A stretch of 64,000 nt of DNA from Bolinopsis microptera. Its lineage: Eukaryota; Ctenophora; Tentaculata; Lobata; Bolinopsidae. Under the pieces are notes generated by a model. That model was not told where the DNA came from. It worked only from the letters and a program-made list of their open reading frames with translations, and did no database searches. Of this stretch, positions 55,150-64,000 are shown in pieces. The translations under genes and the position numbers were made by a program. Position 1 is the stretch's first letter, and every line of letters begins with the position of its first letter. The DNA lies in NCBI RefSeq assembly GCF_026151205.1, contig NC_087083.1, forward strand, positions 14,196,944 through 14,260,943. Direction: 5' to 3'.

Positions 55150-55310
55150 CGATAAAGTGTTTCAAGGTCATCTAGGGACAGTTTAAAAAGGAACGTTTGA
55201 GAACTGAGGAGATGGTAACAGGCAGACGATTGTAGATCTTTGGAGTCACCACAGAGAAGCTACGCTCACCAAACTTTAAATTACAAGAGGGAACAATAAG
55301 CTTCAATGAG
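55150..55310 (-). pseudogene. CR1-like reverse-transcriptase C-terminal relic
   Basis: The minus strand reads ERSFSVVTPKIYNRLPVTIS then SVLKRSFLNCP and a stop. This is the conserved RSFSVxxPxxWNxLP tail of LINE polymerases. Upstream it continues HSLKLIVPSCNLKFG before decaying. Confidence 0.65.
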
Positions 55311-55949
55311 TGATCATGGTGAGAATACTAGAACATGTCCTGCAGATAAGTTGGTGCCAATCCTAACAGTGGCTTGTGAGATAGTTAGTTAGATTTTGAA
55401 GACAATCCCTTTCAGCTATATCTTGTTATTAAGAATCTGCTGACTGTCATCCTTGTTATACATGACAATGCATCAAGATACGTAGGTATAGGAAACCTTG
55501 CCCTTGGCAAGTTGCCATGTCCATTGTTCCCGTATAATTACAAGGAGAGGACGCTACTAAATTAAACATGACAATCAAATTAAACGGCATAAAGTTAATT
55601 GGAAACAAGCTTCAGTCCTCAGTAGTATTTCAATAGTCAACTGAAAAGGATACAAACTCTGCAATATTTCACATCACAATATCACTCAATAGGAATGTGA
55701 AGAAAGGAATGAGTTTCATGAGGTAAGTTATGATGTGGTATAAACACTAAACAGTGCTACTTAATCAGCTCTACCTCGTATTAACTAACAATTACACAGC
55801 AGTGTGTAGACAGTTATTGAGTTATTCGCATCCTATTTAAAATTCCTTCATCAGTCATCTGGAATGATATTATTCTGATCTGTCATTGTGACTAATTATT
55901 CTATTAACATGATCTGATAGGTTTACGGAAGTTGATACAATGCCAAATT

Positions 55950-56290
55950 ATGGAAGGACAAGGTCAGCAATGTTGCATTGTATGGTAGCCTACCAAGGCT
56001 GTCAAAAAATTACGAAGCAGGAGATTAAAAATAGCTGGACACTGCATCAGGCTTCTTGAGCTACTGGCCAGTGATTTAGTATTATGGGAACCTGTGCACT
56101 GTGCAGCGCATGGTAGAGCACAGCAAGGTTGACCGAGACAAAGCTTTTTTATCATTTTATTTGATTATGTTACTGAAGGAAGTTGGGACAAACTCTAAAG
56201 AGGAACTGCGAACCCTGATGCGGGACACTTCAAAGAACATAGCAAAAAATACTGAAACGCTTATCATGTTACAAACCAGGAAACCCCTAA
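55950..56290 (+). pseudogene. frameshifted LINE reverse-transcriptase tail, different family
   Basis: The plus strand reads KLRSRRLKIAGHCIRLLELL and LVLWEPVHCAAHGRAQQ in one frame. It then reads LIMLLKEVGTNSKEELRTLM with RDTSK in another. RRLxxAGHxxR and a terminal LRTLMRD are typical of RTE/BovB-type polymerase tails. At least one frameshift and stops make it non-functional. Confidence 0.6.
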
Positions 56291-56299
56291 ATAGAGCTT

Positions 56300-56880
56300 G
56301 CTCTTAAACAGCCGATTGGGAGACAGGGACAAAAGAAAATCGCGATACCGCGATTTTCAACAGACTATACGTAAGACTATACATAAAATTTGTCGCAAAT
56401 AATGGGAAAAATCGCGATTTCCTTTTGTCCCTGTTGGGTGAGGATAATGGACAAAAATGCACGGTATTCGGAATGCACGACTTTTCAGGCAGCGAATTTT
56501 TGTAAAATTGTAACTAAAGATATGGGGTTTATCGTGAGTGTTTCGAGGTATTCGGTGGCACGGACGAAAAGCAAAAATTGAAAAACGAATTATCAAGTCG
56601 TGAATATATAATGGCCCCTACTAACAGTTGAACTCCTACTATGATAGTTGAGCTAACTACACTGTTGTCACTCACCCACGGGGCGTCTCGACCACTCTAA
56701 GTTTTAATGCTTTCAACACTATTATAATATATAACAATTAACAAATAATTTGTTAATGTAAGACAACAGCTCTGCGTCATCCGTTACCTTATCATTATAT
56801 TTATAGCTCATTTAAAATGCTTATATTAAAACGTATACTATCTTGCAGAGAAATAACTAAATAATCAAACCTAACCATAC
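56300..56880. other. no gene seen
   Basis: A short inverted pair (AAAATCGCGATACCGCGATTTTCA and AAAAATCGCGATTTCC) lies at 56336-56422. Otherwise plain AT-rich DNA. Confidence 0.4.
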
Positions 56881-56883
56881 TAT

Positions 56884-57092
56884 TTGATTTTGGCCGGAAG
56901 TCTAACTCTAAGTTATTCGATTTTGGCCGGAAGTCTAACTCTAAGTTATTTGATTTTGGCCGGAAGTCTAACTCTAAGTTATTTGATTATTTGATTTTGG
57001 CCGGAAGTCTAACTCTAAGTTATTTGATTATTTGATTTTGGCTGGAAGTCTAACTCTAAGTTATTCGATTTTGGCCGGAAGTCTAACTCTAA
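56884..57092. repeat. 33-bp minisatellite TTTTGGCCGGAAGTCTAACT
   Basis: Six copies of a 33-bp unit (TGATTTTGGCCGGAAGTCTA plus ACTCTAAGTTATT). Two of them have an extra TTATTTGA. No flanking exon was recognised. Confidence 0.9.
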
Positions 57093-57154
57093 GTTCTCGA
57101 TGGAATGCAGTGTGTCTGCAGTGATAATTTCTAAATAATAATACCTTACTCTCA

Positions 57155-57370
57155 AGTTTTATAGTATAGTATAGTACAGTTTATAGTAGAGTACTATGTT
57201 CTTGTAGAGTACGTATGTTTGGAGTATAGTATAGTACAGTTTATAGTGGAGTATTATGTTCTCGAAAGTATGTTTATAGTATAGTATAGTACAGTTTATA
57301 GTAGAGTACTATGTTCTTGTAGAGTACGTATGTTTGTATAGTATGTTCTCGAAAGTATGTTTGGAGCACA
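57155..57370. repeat. irregular repeat of TATAGTATAGTACAGTTTATAG
   Basis: Three copies of a ~57-60 bp unit made of TAGTATAGTACAGTTTATAG, GAGTACTATGTTCT and GTATGTTTG with internal deletions. Confidence 0.8.
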
Positions 57371-57374
57371 AATT

Positions 57375-58280
57375 TGCAGATTCAACTGACTCAATTGTCG
57401 CTAATGAAATAGAATCGTATGATTTTGCATTTTTCAGACAACAAGTTTGAAGGGGGTTGTAGTAAAGTAGGATTAGGTGCAACTTATTAGGGTCAAGTAT
57501 TTATTTAGGTTCTTAGGGTTTTAGTACAGTTTCTATCATCAAACTAATTACAACACTACAAATCTATTACATTTATTGAGAATTATGTAATAGATATAAA
57601 TATTTTAAACGGGGATATCCTGTCCAAACCCAGGATGCACTACATGAAGAATTCGTTGTAACTTTGTTTAAAAAGCATTAATAGTTATATTTAATTCTTA
57701 CAGTCCACTAGGGTAGAGTAATATCGTATTTTTCTCCATATTTTAGAGCCCTTTTAGTGCAGGGTTACATTCATTTAGATTTTAGTTGCACTTATCTTTA
57801 CATTTTACAGCACTGCGTGTAAATGGGCGGAAGTAAAGGACTTTCTGTAGTCACGCGTGATTGAGTCACGCATTTCGGCAGGCTATTTAAGGGCTGACAA
57901 GTTTATTACCGGGGTAGTATGTTTAATCAAGAAAGCATGGAGTATTTGGATTTATCGTAAAGTGGTATTCTTACGACACTACGTTTTAAATCTTGAAATA
58001 ATCTATATGTTTCTATACTTTTAGCAGCAAGTATTAGGAATAAAAACTCGAATGATAGCCGCAGTTCAGTTAACTAAACCCTCAAATTGTAAATCGTAGG
58101 ACAACAATATCACATTTTTAAAGATGCATGTGTTTAGTGACATCAGAAATATTAACTAACGAATTGTAATTTTACTGTCAAATAACTCAAGAAATTCAAA
58201 ATAACACTGTATTTATAAAGTCAAGTTTAACATCAATACAAACGCTCAAATTAAGGTTCACTATTACAAGTACAATGTTC
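57375..58280. other. no gene seen
   Basis: 57537-57600 repeats the dispersed segment found at 37930-37985. The remainder is AT-rich with no supportable coding exon. Confidence 0.4.
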
Positions 58281-58289
58281 TAAGAGCAA

Positions 58290-58468
58290 GGGGTCGTCTA
58301 CATATTACGTTATCAGCCGAGGGGGGGGGGGGGGGGGGGGTTCGAAATGATTACGCTAGTGTAATTTCGATACAATAGTTATGTGTAAAACTGATTAAGG
58401 AGGGGGGCCGGGGGGGGGGGGGTAAAAATGTCCACAAAGTGATTACCGTGTACTATGTGAACGACCCC
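58290..58468. mobile_element. 179-bp MITE with GGGGTCGT ends and a 9-bp target duplication
   Basis: The left terminus GGGGTCGTCTACATATTACG and right terminus (reverse complement GGGGTCGTTCACATAGTACA) match over about 16 bp. The flanks TAAGAGCAA and TAAGAGTAA look like a 9-bp target duplication with one change, which would suit a MULE-type element. The interior has two poly-G runs. Confidence 0.75.
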
Positions 58469-58714
58469 TAAGAGTAAGATAATAATATATGAAGTTCACT
58501 ATGTTTTATAGTCAAACACTACTTGTAAACAGTTAAGCTAGATAATCCTGACTCAGATCACAAGTTGTAATTTATCATCACCTCACCTATCACCAACTTC
58601 TTGGTATTGATCATATCTGTACCGATTATGCACTTTTCTATCCATTTCATTTGAATTAAGTTACATATTTTTTGTTTTTGTTTTTTTCAGAATCACATCG
58701 TTTATTTGTTTATT

Positions 58715-61684
58715 CTACAGCGCGTCCTCCAAAGCATGAATGTGCCCATGTCCATGATGAACATGGACATGCTCGTGACCATGACCGTGACCATGACCAT
58801 GACCATGACCGTGACCGTGACCATGTTCATGTTCTGGGTGAAGGCCGTGGTCGTGGTGGCCAGGATGGAAGCCAGTAGACTGGGTCGATGGTACTGAGTG
58901 TGTTAGGGACTGTCCCATCATTCTGAACTTTGCCATCCAGAACTTTACACAATCTTCCTTTAGTACCACGTAGAAGAGGAAGATAAAAACACCCTGAAAT
59001 ATCATGTATTATATAATATAATGTAATATAATGTAATATAATGTAATATACTGTAATATAATGTAATATTATGTATTATATATAATGTAATTTTATGTAT
59101 TATATAAGAGATGGTACACTGGTTAATGTTTACTATAATATTGAAGTAATACATTAAAAGTAGATACTTGTAGGACATACCAACATATCCAAAAATTTAA
59201 ACAATGTACCGTAAATAACAATACCTGTGGGGCATTTAGTGCAATAAAGAGCCATCTGAAGACCGCATTGATGGTACTATAGTTGGAGTTGTTCATCAGA
59301 AGAAAGAAACCAACAATCCAACTCAGACCCAGAATAATTGTCACCGCTAGTGCTGATTTCACCTGCTTCTGTGAACCAAAATAACTGTGATTAGACTTTG
59401 AATTATTAGCAGTGCAAGTTGTTAACGAACAGATTCTCAAATATCAGGATCTATCCCGTAGCCACTAACCGTTCTCATTTTGATTTCAGCTTCGTCCGTT
59501 TTCTCAGCTTGGGTCTTGATAGCAGTCATAATAACTTTGACTATGAAGACAAATAAGACCCAACTAATGACCACCCCTAGTACCACTGGACCGTAGAACG
59601 TTGCAATACCGTAGGGGTATTTGATAAAGCACCTGACACAATATACTCTTGTTAACTCAACTATTAAATAATATAGGAGTATTAAATGATATAATATAAT
59701 GTTCTTAATTCTGAATATCTGCTGCACTGTACACTTGCCCGATAAACATTGCGAATTGTCACGAAATTGAAAAGTTTGTATTAACTATATCAGGTAAAAT
59801 TTATCCTTAAGTCCATTATTTACGTCTTAGGATCTGCAAAGTCAGATCGGAAATGAAATTCAAAAATATTTCTCCGCACGGAGAAATATTTTTGATATGA
59901 CCCAAAACTCCGTGAAAGCAGTTTTAACCTAGGCGCTCGCGTGGGGAATTTCAGTCGTTCACCACGTGCGTGCGCAAATCTGCGTGTGCAAATATCAACC
60001 GTGGGAACGTACATTGTAAACAAAACTGCCTTCGCGGAGTTTTGCCTTTCAAAACTCTTTTCGCGGAGTTTTGTGTCAAATCTGGTCGCAAAACTGAGCC
60101 GTGGAACTGGGCTGTTAGTCCATTATTTACGTCTTAGGATCTGCAAAGTCAGCTCCGCCCCAAGCCACCCCGATCAGAGGGAAGATAAGTGGGAGACCCC
60201 ATCCTACCAAACTGTACTTCAGCATTGCGTGGCTCATGTAGACCCCTAGTACTTTAACCATGGCTAAGTACATAGTAACTGCTTCCACCACCATCCAGCT
60301 TAGCTGGCAGAGCCAGAAGTAGTTCAACAGGAACGCTATCTACACAATTAGTTGTTATTAGTACTCATTTTGCTAAATGTTAGGTTATATACCTATACTT
60401 TTGACAGGGTAAAAATGTGTTACAAATGTTTTTGACATTTTTTTACTAATTGGCGTTTCAAAACATCGTTAACTCGGACGTTTGCAGTGTAAAAATCAAT
60501 ACCATACGGAAGTGTGGTGTTAATATGCGCTTACAATGGAACAAGGAATGGAAGGTTTTGCATCCTCTTCAGCAGCTACAAAACTATCCATTAAAAAGAA
60601 GAACACAATAGAGAGCATTAGAGCGAGAACCAGCATCAGGTTGATTTTCTGAGACTTCATTTTCATCAATTTCCTGTAAATGTGATATTTAGTTCGTTAT
60701 GCCTGTTCCACTGCACTACTGTACTACTATATCTATACTACTACATACTACTACTACTATATATATAGCCAGGATAGCAATTCTATTGTATTTATCATGG
60801 GATGTTGACTTGCTACATCGTATTATATGCATGATACAATCTCTATGATCTGTAATGATAATGATGAAGTTGTTATGTGCAAGATTACTTGTTTGGAAGA
60901 ATAGCAGCTGCAGTAAGTGCAAGATTACTTGTTTGGAAGAATAGCAGCTGCAGTAAGTGCAAGATTACTTGTTTGGAAGAATAGCAGCTGCAGTAAGTGT
61001 TAAACAGAAGAGACTAGAAGCCAACAGAACTAGTGACACAAGCTCCTCCTTGTCATTACTCTCGCTGGTGAACGACTGAAATGTAAATAATAACATATTA
61101 AAGTCACTATTGTGACGGTACATATAGGGTGTTTCATAAATAATGTCCTGTTTTTGATTTATTGTCTAATTTAGTACTGTAAATGAATTAACGTTTCAAG
61201 TAAACGGCAACCTAGTAAAGGTTTCAAGTATGGCCAGTTGTCTGCAACTTTATCTTTAGTTGGTTCGGTGCTAAAAGCTAGACACGAGATACTTGCTCAG
61301 ATTTCAAGTTGAAATGTGAGTTGGAAAATCAATTACTATCTCGATAAATAATTTTGAATTTGCGAAGAATTGGCAGAATTAAGTTGAAGAACAAATATAA
61401 TTGTTGGGATTAAAAATATATATATTTATATATAAAACTAAAATAAATTAGTAAAATTAAGTAACCATGAGAACTGCAAAGCTAGTGAGATGATCACAAA
61501 TACATTTCACTTCGGTAACTCCTGTCTCTGCGTTGTACACTGATCGGGTCTCGCAGCCCTTCTCGCTCCAGCCTCGCTCACCTGAAGGAGAGGTCTTAAT
61601 TAGGAACCGGCCGGATATCCGGTCGGTTCCTAGTCTCAATACACAAGTGTCAAGATGAAACTCCTCCTTGATTCCACTGTCCTT
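58715..61684 (-). CDS. adhesion GPCR, GPS and 7TM half (7 exons), His-rich tail
   Basis: The minus-strand exons 61684..61466, 61075..60969, 60673..60535, 60339..60131, 59632..59470, 59368..59225 and 58993..58715 all join in phase. The GPS ends VKCICDHLTSFAVLM, with the expected cleavage between L and T, preceded by GWSEKGC. TM1 is LVSLVLLASSLFCLTL, TM2 INLMLVLALMLSIVFFFLMD and TM3 NYFWLCQLSWMVVEAVTMYL. TM4 is WGLPLIFPLIGVAWGG, ECL2 starts with Cys (KTCFIKYPYG), and TM5 is VVLGVVISWVLFVFIVKVIM. TM6 is TIILGLSWIVGFFLL, and TM7 (INAVFRWLFIALNAPQ/GVFIFLFYVVL) is split by the last intron. The cytoplasmic tail is dominated by Gly-His and His-Glu repeats and ends HALEDAL. An AATAAA overlaps the TAG stop. 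The N-terminal GAIN and adhesion domains lie beyond 64 kb. The ligand is unknown. Confidence 0.9.
58730..58870 (-). repeat. (CATGGT/CACGGT)n repeat encoding the His-rich tail
   Basis: An imperfect 6-bp repeat (ACCATG/ACCGTG on the plus strand) encodes about 30 His residues alternating with Gly, Glu and Val. The same repeat leaves an open frame on the plus strand as a by-product. Confidence 0.85.
59815..60152 (-). repeat. duplicated exon 4 end and splice donor of the adhesion GPCR (2 copies, ~305 bp apart)
   Basis: A ~36-bp segment with the last 22 exon bases (TGACTTTGCAGATCCTAAGAC), the donor GTAAAT and 7 more intron bases is present at the true exon end (60117-60152) and again at 59813-59848 in the following intron. 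Between the copies lies a hairpin, AAATATTTCTCCGCACGGAGAAATATTT, and several TTCGCGGAGTTTTG repeats. Confidence 0.85.
60877..60996 (-). repeat. exon 2 end and splice donor of the adhesion GPCR, exact triplication (40 bp x 3)
   Basis: Three identical 40-bp units in a row. Each holds, on the minus strand, the last 28 bases of the TM1 exon (CAGCTGCTATTCTTCCAAACAA) and the donor GTAATC plus six intron bases. The coding exon ends in the first unit on the minus strand (donor at 60968). Confidence 0.95.
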
Positions 61685-61699
61685 CTGAGATGCAGAGAT

Positions 61700-64000
61700 G
61701 CCTTGTTTTGTTACCTACCTGTTAAAATACCTGCTAATGTGCTGCACATTTATAGACTACCTAGTTGAGAGTGTACCTAGCACCCTGCCTAAACCCTAGT
61801 TGAGTGTGTACCACAACCTAGCACCCTGCCTAAACGTTCGGAACTCCTGGACCTATGTGGCAAGCCTGCTCCCTGAACAAAACAAAACAAAACAAAACAA
61901 AACACATTTATGGACACGTTCATTTGAGTTTGAGGATATTGGTAAATATAAGTGACCCTATTAAAAGGCACAGTGTAGTTGACTTTGTCACACTATAAAA
62001 TTACTGAAACCCTTGATGGTTAGGATAATCGTCTCATCCTCTAGGCTAACTTTGTCACATAACGATATCTTAATCAGGTGATAAGATATCGCTTAAATAC
62101 GGCCGGCACGGAAATGGTTACATTGTCACACTATAAACATGTGACGGAGTAAATATGGACCCCTTGCTGCCGTTTTTGACCAAATTTTTGAGTGTCCAGT
62201 TGATTGGATGGGTACATATGACCATTACCTACATATTTGACGACTTTTTTCGTTAGATGGTGCATTCAGGTTTACTCTGTCACACATTAAAGAAAATATG
62301 TGATGAATGTTTAGGGCACCCTGATAAGCAATGCTGAGTAGTGTAAGTTTATTTGATGGCCTGGAAGTGCTGGGAATTGTTATTATATCATATAGTCGTA
62401 AGGAATTAAAACATAGAAGGCACAACCAAGCTTACTTTGTCACATAATCTTGATAATATCTGAACATGTGTGAAATTGAACAAATAATGATATACCAGCT
62501 TAAACCCCTTATATTATACGTACTATGGATCAAACAACACTGCTAGTACCATGCACCAGTCACATAAATCATTATCAGGTGGTAATATGATAACAGTGTC
62601 ACGATTAAACTACCGCTACATGGTCAGAAATAGGGTAATTTCGTCACAAAAAATTATTATAACTCTGTTAGCTCCTTGCTGACAAAATAACTAGTTTATC
62701 GACATTTTTTTGATGATAAAGTTACATAGTATTCTAATAGAAGTATAGTTCTTCAAAATAGGGGCAAGACATGTTTACTTTGTCACATCAGTTATTATAA
62801 GAGTTAGGTAATCGTCATCAGATTAAAAGATATTTTTCGTAGTTTGGATCGATTAATACTTTAATATACCTGTAATAAATCCTATGCCAATTTTAACACA
62901 CTATCTTGATACTGTTGGGGCAGGGAAGTTAATTTTGTCACATTTTCAATGTCTTTGACAAATTAATCTAAATTTTAAAAATTGAGTTCTTATGTTCTGG
63001 ACAATATTCTTCCAATCGTTTCTGAAAGAATGTTGAATTCTAATAGAGTTATAGATCTTCAAAATAGGGGCAAGACATGTTTACTTTGTCACATCAGTTA
63101 TTATAAGAGTTAGGTAATCGTCATCACATTAACATATATTTTTGTAGTTTGGATTGATTTATATAGGTAATAAAGCAGCCTATGCTAATTTTTACACACT
63201 ATCTTGAAATTGTTGGGGCATGAAAAGTTAATTTTGTCACATTTTTAGTGACTTTGACAAATTTAACCTAAAATTGTTAAACTTAAGCTCTGATGTTCTG
63301 GACAATATTCTAATAGAGGTATAGAATATAGATCTTCAAAATAGGGGCAAGACATGTTTACTTTGTCACATCAGTTATTATAAGAGTTATTATAAGAGAC
63401 TATTTCATTCTATAATCATTGTTTTTAATCTATTTACGATTTCGTATAATTTTTTGTGACAATGTAAACATCAACTGATCTTAACTTGCATCAACTACAT
63501 TGTCATCATATAAAATTTTCCCGCCTTTCAAACCAAAATCAGATATAAATTATTCGCCCAAAATTTTAAATTTCATATATTGTGACAGAATTAACCTCAT
63601 TTCCCAATAACCAAGTGCCTGTATTAGCTAACTATTCAAAACAACATATTTTAGGGCTATGCTTGGTAGAGCAGCCATAAAATAATGAGTTGAAAGGGTT
63701 TTTAGGACACCTCACAGTAGAATAGAGGTATGGTATCATGAGTGTGACAAAGTTACCTAAATATTGCCTTGTAACCGTTCGATCCGTGCCCATTAACCAA
63801 TGTTGTATCATAATTGTTAGATTGGCCTAATTTACTATATTTCAGACCAAGGAATGATAATTAGACAACTGCAGTTAACTAAGTCACACAAAATGTGATA
63901 TTTGAAACATTATAGTGCCTAACAACAATAGATTTCCTTTCTGAGCGGTGCATATGGGAGTATGGGTTACGTGGCTAATGTTCAGAACTTCTGAACGTGC
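61700..64000. repeat. decayed satellite with TTTACTTTGTCACA motif, ~150-bp spacing
   Basis: The motif GTTTACTTTGTCACATC and close variants (TTAATTTTGTCACAT, GTTACATTGTCACAC, GACTTTGTCACAC) recur from about 61980. Many intervals are 136-168 bp. Between about 62753 and 63400, units of 275-305 bp are clearly duplicated (CTTCAAAATAGGGGCAAGAC block at 62753, 63058 and 63333). Near 63470-63750 the motif appears in inverse orientation (TGTGACAATGTAAAC, TGTGACAAAGTTACC). No coding exon of the adhesion GPCR ectodomain was seen here. Confidence 0.7.

Noticed and set aside
58672-58897. Plus-strand frames rich in HDHDHDRDRDH or MTMTVTVT
   Set aside because: They are the opposite strand of the His-rich tail exon of the adhesion GPCR.

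Overview
The window is animal nuclear DNA, AT-rich and full of introns. Evidence for this is spliced class A and adhesion-type GPCR genes, a PARP1 gene, thrombospondin type 1 and ephrin-receptor-like repeats, a CR1/L2-like LINE with a CCCH-type ORF1, many short inverted-repeat (MITE-like) elements and an exceptional load of minisatellites. A non-bilaterian or other invertebrate metazoan (cnidarian-like) fits best, but I cannot name the species. Exon structures below were built by hand from GT/AG sites, reading-frame phase and family knowledge.

Layout. 0-1.5 kb (+): the 3' end of a single-pass TSR-domain membrane protein. 1.7-4.2 kb (-): a class A GPCR read from its N terminus through TM5; TM6-7 were not found. 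4.3-12.1 kb: no gene, but MITEs, a 150-bp-arm foldback, a three-unit 550-bp tandem repeat with UUCG-type hairpins and a 16-bp minisatellite with a 456-bp higher-order period. 12.1-20.8 kb (+): a complete seven-exon gene for a 342-residue single-pass receptor (signal peptide, Ig-like ectodomain, one TM helix, basic tail). 22.3-24.4 kb: one possible minus-strand terminal exon, a clean hAT-type MITE and a structured SINE-like tail. 25.2-28.6 kb: an internally deleted LINE. 30.0-34.2 kb (-): a long low-complexity protein of unknown function and a second reading frame interrupted by one stop. 34.2-38 kb: three inverted-repeat elements. 38.2 kb (+): a small intronless gene. 40.1-45.3 kb (+): the N-terminal half of PARP1 (ZnF1, ZnF2, start of PADR1/ZnF3). 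45.3-50.1 kb: sequence that looks like uncorrected consensus. 50.1-53.3 kb (-): tandemly duplicated 144-bp phase-1 exons, each encoding one ephrin-receptor-like module. 53.4-58.3 kb: LINE relics and minisatellites. 58.7-61.7 kb (-): the GPS/7TM half of an adhesion GPCR with a His-rich tail. 61.9-64 kb: a decayed ~150-bp-period satellite.

The most unusual observation is that minisatellites in this window are built from exon-intron junctions. In the class A GPCR (twice), the Ig-like receptor, PARP1 and the adhesion GPCR (twice), the repeated unit contains the end of a coding exon plus its splice site. Each intron therefore carries from 2 to about 84 near-copies of a genuine donor or acceptor. 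In two cases the unit length is a multiple of three and preserves frame. This recurs in four unrelated genes, so it looks like a genome-level process of splice-junction tandem amplification.
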